This document shows positions 7,733 to 16,488 of a DNA stretch of 64,000 nt, piece by piece (the first letter of the stretch is position 1; each line of letters starts with the position of its first letter). Under the pieces are notes generated by a model. The model was not told where the DNA came from. It saw only the letters and a list, made by a program, of their open reading frames with translations, and did not search any database. Made by a program: the position numbers and the translations under genes. Source of the DNA: Stanieria sp964562685 (lineage in GTDB: Bacteria > Cyanobacteriota > Cyanobacteriia > Cyanobacteriales > Xenococcaceae); the NCBI GenBank assembly GCA_964562685.1, contig CAZLUP010000012.1, positions 1 through 64,000 of the forward strand. The letters are read 5' to 3'.

Positions 7733-10213
7733 CTAAGTTAAAATATCGCTACCTAGCATTCTCTGATAGCGTATTGCTAACTCTTTTTTTAAAGAAGGGA
7801 AACCATTGAGATTTTTGTCAGCTAACATAATTTTTTCGGCTGCATTCCTAGCCAAATTTAAAACTTCTTGGTCTTCAACTAAACTAGCTAAAGCAAAATC
7901 TGGTAATCCTGATTGACGAGTCCCTAGCACTTCTCCTGGACCTCGAAAACGCATATCCATCTCAGAAATAAAAAAACCATCTTGGGACTGTTCTAGAACT
8001 GCCAAACGCTGTTGACTGTCTTGATTGGTACTACTACTCATCAAAAAACAAAAAGATTTTTGACTACCTCTACCTACACGACCTCGTAATTGATGCAATT
8101 GGGATAAACCAAAACGTTCCGCATTTTCAATTAACATTACAGTGGCATTGGGAACATCCACCCCAACCTCAATAACAGTAGTTGAAACAATAATTTGAGT
8201 TTGATTATCTCGAAAAGCATTTAAAGCTGCATCTTTGTCAGCCGAACTCATTCTACCGTGGAGTAATCCCACTTGAAATTCAGGAAAAATTACTTCTGAT
8301 AAACGTTGGTGTTCTTCTACTGCTGCGCGAACATCTAATTTTTCGGACTCTTCAATCAAAGGAAAAATTACATAAGCTTGTCTTCCTTGGGTAATTTCTC
8401 GCCGAATTAAATCGTAAACTTGACTACGTTGTTTGCCTGTCAGTGCTTTGGTTTGAATTGCTTGTCGTCCAGGAGGTAATTCATCAATTTGACTGACATC
8501 TAAATCTCCGTGTAAAGTTAGAGCCAGAGTACGGGGAATTGGTGTTGCTGTCATAGTTAAGACATGAGGGGATTGTCCTTTAGCGAGTAATCTAGCTCGT
8601 TGTTGCACTCCAAAACGATGTTGTTCGTCAATGACAACTAAACCCAATTTATAAAAATTGACGGGGTCTTGAATTAAGGCGTGAGTTCCTACTAATAAAG
8701 GTAATTCTCCCGTTTCCAGTTGAGAATGGATTTCTCTTCGTTTAGCGGTTTTAGTTGAACCAGTTAGTAATTCGACAGGAAGATGTAAGAGATTAAACCA
8801 ACTCACTAACTTCCGATAATGTTGTTCTGCGAGTACTTCTGTAGGTGCCATCAAAGCTGCCTGATAACCAGATTGAATCGCAGCCAAAACTGCAAACACA
8901 GCTACAATTGTTTTTCCCGAACCTACATCTCCTTGGACAAGACGATTCATTGGAGTTGAAGAACTTAAATCTTGCAGAATTTCATTAATTACTCGCTTCT
9001 GAGCGTTAGTAAGCTGGAAAGGTAAAATTTCCGCGCTAAATCTTTGAATAATCTCGCCTTGAGGATTAAAAGTAGCACTAGTTTGAGTTTGTTTAAATTG
9101 TTGACGGCGTTCGAGAAAACCTAATTGTAAATAAAAGAATTCATCAAAAACTAATCTACGCCTAGCATGAGCTAAAATTTCTCGATTGTCAGGAAAATGA
9201 ATATTTGCGATCGCATCTTTTAGTTTAATTAAACCATATTGTTTACGTATAGTTGCAGGAAGAGGATCTTTGATTTGTTTGGCTACAGGTAAGGTAGCAA
9301 TGACTGCTTTTCTGACGCTATCGGCTGGGACTCCTTCAGTCAAGGAATAAACTGGTAAAATTCGCCCAATTTTAATTGATTCGATACTATCACCATGACT
9401 ATCTAAGACTTCTATTTCTGGTTTTTCTAGGGTAAAACCGTATTTTTGTTGTTTAACCAAACCTGAAGCAGCGACAACTGAACCAATCGGATATTGACGT
9501 TTATATCTTTCTTGCCAGGCACGACTACTATAATGATTACCCGTTAAAAAATGATTGAGTCGAATCTTTCCTGTTAAATCTTGTATGACTAACTCAAAAA
9601 TAGTTAGCTGTTTCTTTTTCGGACTGGTAAAACATTTACAACTTTTCACTGTCCCGATGATAGTTACAGTTTCCCCTGGTACGAGATGAGCAATGGTTAC
9701 TTGACGGGCATAATCGAGATGGTTGCGAGGATAATAAAACAATAAATCCCTAACTGTAGCTAATCCTAACCGTTCTAAATAACGACTGTTCCGCCCAATT
9801 TCAATTACCTGACTGAGAGGCTGTTCTAAACTTGTAGCCGAACGAGCATAAGATTTAGTTGTACTACTAACTAAAGTTTTAGTACGCGGTATTTTAGGTT
9901 CGGGTGGTTCACTAGGCGTTTCGCTGAGTTTTTGTTGTTGAGAGAGAAAATTCCGCGCATCTGCAACTAAAAGCTTTCTTTCGCTACGCTCTAATTGAGG
10001 ATAAACCGCAAATCTCATCGCCATTTCTTGCCAACGGCGACGTTCTCCAACTGGTAAATTACTGGGTGGTTTCCCAAAACTAAGAGAGAGAAACTCACTA
10101 AAACGATACTCATTCCCCATTAAGTCAGGGTAATCTCGTTCTGCTTCTACAGTAAGAGCCTTTTGTAATCTAATCCAATTGGGCTTTGCATCTATCATTT
10201 CTATCGCACACAA
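7733..10213 (-). CDS. recG: ATP-dependent DNA helicase RecG
   Basis: Branch-migrating helicase that regresses stalled forks and processes recombination intermediates. The 826-residue product has a cyanobacterial N-terminal extension of about 140 residues, the wedge/OB domain (VRDLLFYYPRNHLDY, then GETVTIIGTVKSC), Walker A GDVGSGKT, Walker B DEQHRFG, motif III TATPIPRTLAL and motif VI QLRGRVGRG. The frame closes with a complete C-terminus. Its start lies six bases after the stop of the coiled-coil gene at 10219-11202, so the two are probably co-transcribed. Confidence 0.97.
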   Translation of the reverse strand: MCAIEMIDAKPNWIRLQKALTVEAERDYPDLMGNEYRFSEFLSLSFGKPPSNLPVGERRRWQEMAMRFAVYPQLERSERKLLVADARNFLSQQQKLSETPSEPPEPKIPRTKTLVSSTTKSYARSATSLEQPLSQVIEIGRNSRYLERLGLATVRDLLFYYPRNHLDYARQVTIAHLVPGETVTIIGTVKSCKCFTSPKKKQLTIFELVIQDLTGKIRLNHFLTGNHYSSRAWQERYKRQYPIGSVVAASGLVKQQKYGFTLEKPEIEVLDSHGDSIESIKIGRILPVYSLTEGVPADSVRKAVIATLPVAKQIKDPLPATIRKQYGLIKLKDAIANIHFPDNREILAHARRRLVFDEFFYLQLGFLERRQQFKQTQTSATFNPQGEIIQRFSAEILPFQLTNAQKRVINEILQDLSSSTPMNRLVQGDVGSGKTIVAVFAVLAAIQSGYQAALMAPTEVLAEQHYRKLVSWFNLLHLPVELLTGSTKTAKRREIHSQLETGELPLLVGTHALIQDPVNFYKLGLVVIDEQHRFGVQQRARLLAKGQSPHVLTMTATPIPRTLALTLHGDLDVSQIDELPPGRQAIQTKALTGKQRSQVYDLIRREITQGRQAYVIFPLIEESEKLDVRAAVEEHQRLSEVIFPEFQVGLLHGRMSSADKDAALNAFRDNQTQIIVSTTVIEVGVDVPNATVMLIENAERFGLSQLHQLRGRVGRGSQKSFCFLMSSSTNQDSQQRLAVLEQSQDGFFISEMDMRFRGPGEVLGTRQSGLPDFALASLVEDQEVLNLARNAAEKIMLADKNLNGFPSLKKELAIRYQRMLGSDILT

Positions 10214-10218
10214 TTGAT

Positions 10219-11202
10219 TTATTCTTCATACCAACTTGAACGCCAAGCTGCTTCTGCTTCCGCACTAGCATATTCTCGTTGTTTAGCTTGATACTGCTGT
10301 TTTAATTTGTGAACTTTCTTCAGTAAATTACGAATCTTACCTCGTTCAATATTTAACAGAGAATCAGCAAATTCAATTTCTGATAAACGTAAACGTAACA
10401 AACTAATTTGAGTAATATTTGCTTGGGATGATTTTTTGTCTTTTTCTGTTTCTACAACTATATTAAGTACGTTAGGAAGATGATGAACTTTATTACCGCC
10501 TCCAGTAGCCTCTTCTGCACCAATAGCTACATCCATAATTTTAGTAGGCAAACGACTAGGAATAATATTTGCTTCTTGCAAGCATTTATTAGCTTCTCTA
10601 GAAACCTCATCCAAACTCTGTTTAATTGCTTTTTCAACTTGTTGTTGCCAAAGAATTAAATTATAGGGATTATTAAGTTCGAGCTTGGGAGGTTCTTTTA
10701 ATTCTGTTTTCTCTTCAGGTAATGAAACATCAGTTTCTTCTTGGTTTTGATTTGTTGTTTCTGTTGAAGATTCTTGCCATGTCTCGCTGGTAGCGGTATC
10801 TAAATTTAACTCTAAATGTTCATCATTTTCTTCATCTTTTGAGATTTCAACGAAAGGTAAATTTTTAATCATTGCCTCAACCAAATTTAAATTTTCTGCT
10901 TCTTTATCTTTTTGAGGCGATTGAGAAGCTTGCAAATGATTAAGTAATTTTGATTTAATGTCTTTCCCCAGTTTTCTCAAATTTTGTTGTAATTTCTGAC
11001 GCTGACTTAAAGATAGCCGTAAAAAAGATTCTGGATAAATTTGCGTACAAATCTGATAACTTGCTAATATCAGTTGCTTTTGAGTAGAGTTGCCTAAAAC
11101 ATCGAGGTAATTCGCATATAATTGCTGAAGTTCCTCAGATACTTCAGTTACAATTTGTTCCAAAGTCTCTAAATCTTGTTTAATTTGCTGAATATAACTC
11201 AT
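10219..11202 (-). CDS. Hypothetical coiled-coil protein upstream of recG
   Basis: A 327-residue protein not assigned to a named family. The first 110 residues are helical (EELQQLYANYLDVLGNSTQKQ, LRKLGKDIKSKLL), the middle is a Glu/Ser/Thr-rich acidic low-complexity part (about 125-175), and the last 60 residues form a basic coiled coil (LLKKVHKLKQQYQAKQREYA) ending in WRSSWYEE. No signal peptide or membrane segment. It sits immediately before recG on the same strand, but a functional link to RecG is only inferred from spacing. Confidence 0.75.
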   Translation of the reverse strand: MSYIQQIKQDLETLEQIVTEVSEELQQLYANYLDVLGNSTQKQLILASYQICTQIYPESFLRLSLSQRQKLQQNLRKLGKDIKSKLLNHLQASQSPQKDKEAENLNLVEAMIKNLPFVEISKDEENDEHLELNLDTATSETWQESSTETTNQNQEETDVSLPEEKTELKEPPKLELNNPYNLILWQQQVEKAIKQSLDEVSREANKCLQEANIIPSRLPTKIMDVAIGAEEATGGGNKVHHLPNVLNIVVETEKDKKSSQANITQISLLRLRLSEIEFADSLLNIERGKIRNLLKKVHKLKQQYQAKQREYASAEAEAAWRSSWYEE

Positions 11203-11534
11203 ATCAGTTAGCAGTTATCAGTTAAGGGTTGTGCTGAACTATCGGGAGAATTCTTGAATTGCTCCTACGCAAGCTAAAACCACCCGTACAAAGTTAACAG
11301 TCGAGAGTGAACAAAATTTGTCTTGAATAAAAATTGAGTATAGCTTGAAAAAAAAAAAGACTCGTTAAGTCAACTTTTAATAGAGAAAGGGCAATGATAA
11401 AGAGCAAACCTTCACTATTCTTTGAAGATTAAATTTCTGCTCTTACAAAGCCCCGTCTTTTGGAAAAATAAGTCCAGCAAAAGTTAACTTGAAGCTATTT
11501 TTTTAACCTGTTACTTTTGCTTTTGATTGAGAAT
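11203..11534. other. Intergenic region between tsf and the coiled-coil gene
   Basis: About 330 bases. It has a short repeat-like stretch near 11205-11225 (variations on CAGTTATCAGTTA), a run of A at 11349-11358 and otherwise AT-rich DNA. I see no gene and no clear terminator for tsf. Confidence 0.5.
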
Positions 11535-12194
11535 CTATTTTTGACCAGTTTGAGCAGCTACTTCTTCAGCAAAGTTAGATTCTTGTTTTTCAATGCCTTC
11601 CCCTAAAACAAATCGAACAAAACGACGTATTTGGATATTTTCACCAAGTTTAGCCACACTTTGAGTCACTAATTCTTCGATAGTGATACTTTGGTCTTTA
11701 ACATAAGGTTGAGGTAGCAAAGACATTTCTTTCAAGCGTTTTTCAATTCTGCCTTGGACGATTTTTTCTTTGATGTTATCTGGCTTACCTGCAAGGTCAT
11801 CTCTACCCATTTCAATTTCTTTTTCTTTGGCAGCTACCTCTTCAGGAATGTCTTCTACTCTGACGTAGTCAACATTGGGACAAGCAGCAATCTGCATGGC
11901 AATATTGCGTACTAATTCTTTAAAATCATCACCACGGGCGACAAAATCAGTTTCGCAATTAACTTCTACTAAAACCCCAATTCTTCCGCCAGTATGAATA
12001 TAGCTGTCTACCAAACCTTCAGCAGCTACACGACCTTGTTTTTTGCCGGCAGCAGTAATTCCTTTTTGGCGTAACCATTCAACTGCTTTAGTCATATCGC
12101 CATCGGTTTCAGCCAGGGCTTTTTTGCAGTCCATCATCCCCGCACCTGTTTTTTCACGGAGTTCTTTGACTAGTTGTGCCGATATTTGCGCCAT
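11535..12194 (-). CDS. tsf: Translation elongation factor Ts
   Basis: Nucleotide exchange factor for EF-Tu. The 219-residue product has the N-terminal UBA-like helix AQISAQLVKELREKTGAGMMDCKKAL, the core motif VNCETDFVARGDDFKEL and the C-terminal VRFVLGEGIEK segment. It is the short form with one core subdomain normal for cyanobacteria and chloroplasts, about 60 residues shorter than E. coli EF-Ts. It follows rpsB by about 100 bases on the same strand, the usual rpsB-tsf operon, with a hairpin in the spacer. Confidence 0.98.
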   Translation of the reverse strand: MAQISAQLVKELREKTGAGMMDCKKALAETDGDMTKAVEWLRQKGITAAGKKQGRVAAEGLVDSYIHTGGRIGVLVEVNCETDFVARGDDFKELVRNIAMQIAACPNVDYVRVEDIPEEVAAKEKEIEMGRDDLAGKPDNIKEKIVQGRIEKRLKEMSLLPQPYVKDQSITIEELVTQSVAKLGENIQIRRFVRFVLGEGIEKQESNFAEEVAAQTGQK

Positions 12195-12252
12195 TTTTAT
12201 TAGTACCTATTTCTCAACAATGGTTACAAGTTAATTTTCTATTATTAATGAG

Positions 12253-12272
12253 GGGCAACTCAAGGGTTGCCC
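12253..12272 (-). promoter_or_regulatory. Hairpin in the rpsB-tsf spacer
   Basis: GGGCAAC and GTTGCCC form a 7-bp stem around a six-base loop between the rpsB stop and the tsf start. There is no T-run on the minus strand, so it is more likely an RNA-processing or partial attenuation structure than a full terminator. Confidence 0.45.
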
Positions 12273-12296
12273 TGAGATGATTGTGCCGAGAGCTAT

Positions 12297-13106
12297 TTAT
12301 TCTTCTTCGCCCTCGTCTCCTTCGTATTCTTCTTCGTACTCTTCGTCGTATTCGGCATCAGGATAATCTTCACCATCCATGCCTTCTTCAAACTCTTCGT
12401 AATCTTCTTCAGACGTATCTAATTGACCATGACGACCTTCGTAAATGGCATCAGCTAGTTTGCCAATAATGAGTTTAATCGAACGAATAGCGTCATCGTT
12501 AGCAGGTATAGGAATATCAACTAGCTCAGGATCGCAGTTGGTATCGAGAATAGATACGATGGGGATGCCTAATTTTTGGCATTCGGAAATTGCGTTGTGT
12601 TCTCGTTTTTGGTCGATAATCACGACGATATCAGGAACTTTCCGCATCATTTTGATTCCGCTGAGATATTTTTGGAGTTTACTTAACTCACGGCGCAAAA
12701 CAGAAGCTTCTTTTTTGGGTCTTTTATCAAGTGCGCCAGTTTCTTCTAGTCGCTCTAATTCTTTGAGTCTTTCTACTCTAGTTCTGATGGTTTCCCAGTT
12801 AGTCAGCATTCCGCCTAACCAACGTTGATTAACATAATAGGCTCCACAACGGCTTGCTTCTTGGGCAATGATTCCTGCTGCTTGGCGTTTGGTTCCTACA
12901 AATAAAACTCTTTTACCTTGTTCAGAAGAAGAACGCATGTATTCATAAGCTTCTTCAATCAATTGGGCAGTTTGCACCAAATCAATAATATGAACACCGT
13001 TACGAGCAGTATAAATGTAGGTGGACATTTTGGGATTCCAACGACGGGTTTGATGACCGAAGTGAACCCCAGATTCTAACAATTCTGCGAGCGATACAAC
13101 TGGCAT
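12297..13106 (-). CDS. rpsB: 30S ribosomal protein S2
   Basis: Small-subunit ribosomal protein S2. The 269-residue product begins PVVSLAELLESGVHFGHQTRRWNPKM and includes RWLGGMLTNW, DIVVIIDQKREHNAI and PIPANDDAIRSIKLI, all typical S2 blocks. After residue 230 there is a strongly acidic tail rich in Glu, Asp and Tyr (EEDYEEFEEG onward), an extension of a kind common in cyanobacterial S2. A GGAG ribosome-binding site precedes the ATG at 13106, and a potential pseudoknot lies directly upstream. First gene of rpsB-tsf. Confidence 0.98.
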   Translation of the reverse strand: MPVVSLAELLESGVHFGHQTRRWNPKMSTYIYTARNGVHIIDLVQTAQLIEEAYEYMRSSSEQGKRVLFVGTKRQAAGIIAQEASRCGAYYVNQRWLGGMLTNWETIRTRVERLKELERLEETGALDKRPKKEASVLRRELSKLQKYLSGIKMMRKVPDIVVIIDQKREHNAISECQKLGIPIVSILDTNCDPELVDIPIPANDDAIRSIKLIIGKLADAIYEGRHGQLDTSEEDYEEFEEGMDGEDYPDAEYDEEYEEEYEGDEGEEE

Positions 13107-13122
13107 ATTTTAATTTTTCTCC

Positions 13123-13184
13123 TTTCGGGTTGATCCTCCATTCAGGTGGATTTCCTGGTTATGAAAACACCCGAAATCCTGAAT
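13123..13184 (-). promoter_or_regulatory. Candidate structured leader (pseudoknot) of rpsB
   Basis: On the minus strand the leader reads segment a (ATTCAGG, 13184-13178), b (TTTCGGGT, 13176-13169), a' (CCTGAAT, 13146-13140) and b' (ACCCGAAA, 13130-13123). a pairs perfectly with a', and b with b', in an a-b-a'-b' order, which is the topology of an H-type pseudoknot. b' abuts the GGAG ribosome-binding site of rpsB. A competing hairpin ATCC-a-CC/GG-a-GGAT covers a'. S2 autoregulates its own mRNA in other bacteria, so this is a plausible translational control element; the fold is inferred, not tested. Confidence 0.5.
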
Positions 13185-13437
13185 GTGCGAATTTAGACAG
13201 CCTTTTCAGTTTAACACGCTTGTACCTCGAGAGCGAATTCAACCAAAAAAGCTAATCATCTCCAGTTTAATTAAATATTTACATTTAGCTCAACCACGTA
13301 ATGTAATTGGTGGAAACGCGATCGCAGCTATTATCTGTGTTACTCTAGTTCAATTATTTGGAACAGCACCTTGGGTAATGGCAATGGCTGTGGCAACCAC
13401 AATTAAAGTAACTCAGTTGACTAGAACTGTTGAATAA
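13183..13437 (+). CDS. Small hypothetical membrane protein (uncertain)
   Basis: An 84-codon frame divergent from rpsB. Residues about 45-75 (NAIAAIICVTLVQLFGTAPW) form one hydrophobic segment with positive residues on both sides; nothing else is recognisable. Its ATG touches the rpsB leader structure. It could be genuine or a remnant of a larger gene; I know of no family for it and the ribosome-binding site is poor. Confidence 0.3.
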   Translation: MCEFRQPFQFNTLVPRERIQPKKLIISSLIKYLHLAQPRNVIGGNAIAAIICVTLVQLFGTAPWVMAMAVATTIKVTQLTRTVE

Positions 13438-13513
13438 ATATCTATACCGGCTCTTGTAGTGGGAATGTAGTAAAGTTCCATTTTCTACCGTTAAAATTCC
13501 TGAAAAAAATATT

Positions 13514-14233
13514 TTAAAGAGTGCGGTAAACACTACCATCAGGCATAATTGCTTCTGTTAAATCGGCATGATCAAGATTTGTTCCTGTTAAGTCTGCACC
13601 TCGCAAATCGGCTTTAGATAAAATTGCACCATGCAAATCTGCATAACTAAGATCGGCACCTCGTAAGCTAGCTTCTGATAAATCAGTAGCTAAAGAACTT
13701 TCTGTGATACCTGCACTCAAATTTGCTCGACAGAATTTAGCTCCATCTAAGTTAGCTTGATATAAAATCGCTTTACTCAAATTGGCGTAGCTAAGATCAG
13801 CATGACTCAAATCTGCTTGAGCGAGATTAGTGCGATAATCGGAAGCAGGGCGCAAGTCTACTTCAAACATGAGGGCATGACTAAGTTTAATTCCACTAAG
13901 ATTTGCTCCTTTTAAGATGGCTTTAATCAGATTTGCTCCTTTTAAATTAGCTTTAGTCAAAATTGCACCACTAAGATCGGCTTCTCTTAACAATACTCGT
14001 TTCAAGTCTGCTTTAGTTAAATCTGTCCCCCAAAGAATTGACTCGCTTAAGTCCGCTTCTCGTAGGCAAGCATGACTTAAATTCGTCCTTCCTAGTCGTG
14101 CTTGTCGTAAATCTGCTGCGGTTAAATCTATTCTACTGAGGTTGAGTTTAATTAATTCGGCTTCCTGTAAATTGATTTTTGGAAAAGCTCTTTCGCCTGC
14201 GTTGTATTTTTGGAGAAATTTATTGACTTCCAT
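13514..14233 (-). CDS. Pentapeptide-repeat protein
   Basis: A 239-residue protein made almost wholly of A(D/N)LXX pentapeptides from residue 20 to 230 (for example LTAADLRQARLGRTNLSHAC), predicted to fold as a right-handed quadrilateral beta helix. Two short breaks interrupt the repeat, at MFEVDLRPASDYRT and at AGITESSLATD. It starts with a short helical lead EVNKFLQKYNAGERAFPKINL that is common to cyanobacterial members. There is no signal peptide or extra domain, so it is probably cytoplasmic; the target is unknown. Cyanobacteria carry many such genes. Confidence 0.93.
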   Translation of the reverse strand: MEVNKFLQKYNAGERAFPKINLQEAELIKLNLSRIDLTAADLRQARLGRTNLSHACLREADLSESILWGTDLTKADLKRVLLREADLSGAILTKANLKGANLIKAILKGANLSGIKLSHALMFEVDLRPASDYRTNLAQADLSHADLSYANLSKAILYQANLDGAKFCRANLSAGITESSLATDLSEASLRGADLSYADLHGAILSKADLRGADLTGTNLDHADLTEAIMPDGSVYRTL

Positions 14234-14520
14234 TTTAATTTAAGTTTTTAGCATGGATATTTTATAAGTTAATGTCTTGATAAACGTTGTGTTGATGCCA
14301 GCTTAACTAAGTTTTAAGCTGAGGTAGATTGATAATCTCGCTTTTGAAGAAGCGTAAAGCCGTCTCGCTAAGAAAGGAAGCATTAAATCATCAATAATTA
14401 CTAAAATTTGAATTTCATAAACTAAAATATTATATAACTATTTTGCAATTTACTGATTTAGCAAGTAGGCGATCATTGAAATAGCTCAAAAAGTTCATTT
14501 GGAATGCTTTGGCTACAGTA
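14234..14520. other. Intergenic region
   Basis: Roughly 290 bases between the pentapeptide-repeat gene and the small hydrophobic frames at 14.5-14.9 kb. It contains a degenerate palindromic repeat near 14343-14375 (GAAGCGTAAAGCCGTCTCGC) and AT-rich DNA. No gene seen. Confidence 0.45.
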
Positions 14521-14607
14521 ATGGGGTTTGTGCCTTTAATTGGTCTATTTTCTTTATATTTACTGATTTTTGTGGCTGTGATCGCAAATGCTGCTTTATT
14601 GTATTAA
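14521..14607 (+). CDS. Possible 28-residue hydrophobic peptide or gene remnant
   Basis: ATG at 14521 opens MGFVPLIGLFSLYLLIFVAV and eight more residues, a single hydrophobic helix. The frame is open back to 14485 and reads KKFIWNALATV just before the ATG, which looks protein-like, so it may be the 3' end of a decayed gene or use the TTG at 14509. Too short to call with confidence. Confidence 0.25.
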   Translation: MGFVPLIGLFSLYLLIFVAVIANAALLY

Positions 14608-14705
14608 TTAGGTTTTATTTTACAATTTTGAAACTAAATTTTTATATATCAAGATATTAAGTCGTTGTAACATACAATTACTTAGGACTTAAGACAGTAA
14701 AAAAA

Positions 14706-14891
14706 ATGGAAATATTATTTTTTGCAGCTACAGGTGCAGTAGTGGGTGCAGCAGTAGCAGAAACTGTAGGAGGAATGGGTTTAGCCGTAGCTGGTACAGC
14801 GATCGCAATTGAAGCTACACCAGTCATAGTAACAGGAGTAGTATTAGGATTAGCAGTTTACGGTGTTAAATCTGCATTATTTGATTGGTAA
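14706..14891 (+). CDS. Small glycine-rich membrane peptide
   Basis: A 61-residue, almost entirely hydrophobic protein with glycine- and alanine-zipper spacing (ATGAVVGAAVAETVGGMGLA) and two potential membrane helices, the second ending YGVKSALFDW. No named family recognised; such composition is seen in holin-like, bacteriocin-like and stress membrane peptides. Its TAA overlaps the ATG of the HNH gene as TAATG (14889-14893), implying translational coupling between the two. Confidence 0.55.
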   Translation: MEILFFAATGAVVGAAVAETVGGMGLAVAGTAIAIEATPVIVTGVVLGLAVYGVKSALFDW

Positions 14892-15217
14892 TGGCTAAGA
14901 AACCTAATCCCCTGCAAAAATTAGTCAGGGGAACTATTAGAGAATTTATTAACGAAGTTAATAACTCCCAACTAAATCGGAAAACACAGAAAAAAGTTAC
15001 GCAACAACGAACTAGGTATATATCTAAATCTGTTCGGGTTGAGGTTTTCGCAAGAGATAATTATCGCTGTGTTTTTTGTGGACGTACTTCAAGGCAGACC
15101 GAATTACAAATAGATCATATAATCCCTTTTTCCAAAGGTGGAAGTAATCACATTAATAATCTTCAAAGTTTATGTGTCGATTGCAATCAAGGTAAAAGAA
15201 ATCGCATTTTAAATTAG
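14891..15217 (+). CDS. HNH endonuclease
   Basis: A 108-residue nuclease of the HNH family. The C-terminal half has the full signature: VRVEVFARDNYRCVFCGRTS (first CxxC), LQIDHIIPFSKGGSNHINNL (the DH and N of HNH) and LCVDCNQGKRNR (second CxxC), so metal-binding and catalytic residues are present. The N-terminal 45 residues are basic and may bind DNA. I choose the ATG at 14891, overlapping the previous stop as TAATG, over the TTG two codons earlier. Single-domain HNH proteins of this kind occur in phage and as free-standing genes; the target is unknown. Confidence 0.85.
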   Translation: MAKKPNPLQKLVRGTIREFINEVNNSQLNRKTQKKVTQQRTRYISKSVRVEVFARDNYRCVFCGRTSRQTELQIDHIIPFSKGGSNHINNLQSLCVDCNQGKRNRILN

Positions 15218-15297
15218 TAATTTTATCATCAAACTACCATTTAACCCGTGTTTTTTTTTTAACAAGCGATCGCAAGTATAATTAAAGTTTAAAATAA

Positions 15298-15762
15298 CTA
15301 CTCTTCGTCAGACTCAAACAGATTAGGTTCTGGTAAAAACTCAGAATTCATAATATCTTCTGGAGAATAGGGACATTCTTCTGGAAAAACTCTTTCACCT
15401 AACTGAGTTTCTCGAATTGCCAAAGCTAAACCAAGTTCATAGGCAGCAAGAAAAATCTCTTTTAGATATGGCTTTAAACTTGGGCTATCCTCTAAAAGTA
15501 ATCGGATTTGGACACGTTGTTCTCGAATAGTACTTAACCAACTACTGGTACGCTTTTCAGCTTGAAATTGCCATTTCAATAAATGCCCTAACAAAACTCC
15601 CAAGCGATTTCGCAATTCTTGGCGTTCTTTTCTGCCCAAAGTCTCAATTTCCTCAATTAAATTAGCTGCGTCTACTCGTTCCCACTGCTGAGTTTTAAGT
15701 AAATCGACCTGCTCTTGAGTCCAAGCATAAAAATCGGTTTCATAGAGAGAAGATGTAGACAT
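15298..15762 (-). CDS. DUF29 family protein
   Basis: A complete DUF29 protein: YETDFYAWTQEQVDLLKTQQ at the N-terminus, then LIEEIETLGRKERQELRNRL, HLLKWQFQAEKRTSSWLSTI and REQRVQI. These blocks appear in the family's standard order. The C-terminus ends in an acidic tail (EPNLFESDEE). The frame is open to an ATG at 15771 (MVEMSTSS), but the ATG at 15762 beginning MSTSSLYETDF matches the usual family start better. Function unknown. It is more canonical than the DUF29 gene at the start of the window. Confidence 0.88.
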   Translation of the reverse strand: MSTSSLYETDFYAWTQEQVDLLKTQQWERVDAANLIEEIETLGRKERQELRNRLGVLLGHLLKWQFQAEKRTSSWLSTIREQRVQIRLLLEDSPSLKPYLKEIFLAAYELGLALAIRETQLGERVFPEECPYSPEDIMNSEFLPEPNLFESDEE

Positions 15763-15992
15763 TTCGACCAATAGTGATTATTTTTTAACTAATAAAAATT
15801 TATTTAAGGCTTTGGGTTTGATAAAAAGTATTTTTTTAATTTAATAATAACAAGTACTACGTAGTTGCATTACGCATTCACCAATACTAAATAAAAAATT
15901 ACCCAATCTGATTAGCAACATTTAATTTGCATAATTCCAAAAACTAGAACCATGACCAAAACTAAATTGAATTCTTTTGATTTTTGATTTAC

Positions 15993-16445
15993 TTACTTGA
16001 TTATCTGCCTTTTAAAAGAATTTTTTTTGAGCGACAAACCCTCATACCATCGATAGGCAAGTGAACCAATTATAAAAGCAATCATAAACAAAACTGGATT
16101 CCAAATTCCTAATACTAAAGCCGTAATACCAGGACCTGGACAATATCCAGCAATACCCCAACCAATCCCAAAAATAGCAGCACCAATAATTAATCGTCGG
16201 TCAATGTCCTTCTTGGTGGGTAAATAAAACTTGTCCCCGAAAATTGGCTGAGGTAAACGCAACACAAAGCGAAAAGCAATGATTGTCACTCCAACCGCAC
16301 CACCCAAAACAAATAAAAGTGTCGGATCCCAATCTCCTTTAACATCCAAAAATCCTAACACGCGATCGCGATCAATCATCTGGGATAAACTTAAACCAAG
16401 ACCGAATAAAATTCCTGAAAGTAAAGCAATTAAATTCTGTTTCAT
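15993..16445 (-). CDS. YeeE/YedE family sulfur transporter, second half-subunit (DUF6691-like)
   Basis: A 150-residue integral membrane protein with about four to five helices. It begins with a hydrophobic segment containing LLSGILFGLGLSLSQM, has WDPTLLFVLGGAVGV in the middle, and carries the cysteine signature GWGIAGYCPGPGITAL (Cys near residue 105). Together with the gene just upstream it makes a split YeeE/YedE transporter, the PmpA/PmpB-type arrangement, thought to move sulfur compounds such as thiosulfate through a relay of cysteines. Substrate is inferred from the family. About 43 bases separate the two genes. Confidence 0.85.
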   Translation of the reverse strand: MKQNLIALLSGILFGLGLSLSQMIDRDRVLGFLDVKGDWDPTLLFVLGGAVGVTIIAFRFVLRLPQPIFGDKFYLPTKKDIDRRLIIGAAIFGIGWGIAGYCPGPGITALVLGIWNPVLFMIAFIIGSLAYRWYEGLSLKKNSFKRQIIK

Positions 16446-16488
16446 TTTTATTTCTGTTTGGAAAAATAAACATTAACAAAAGCTTGGT

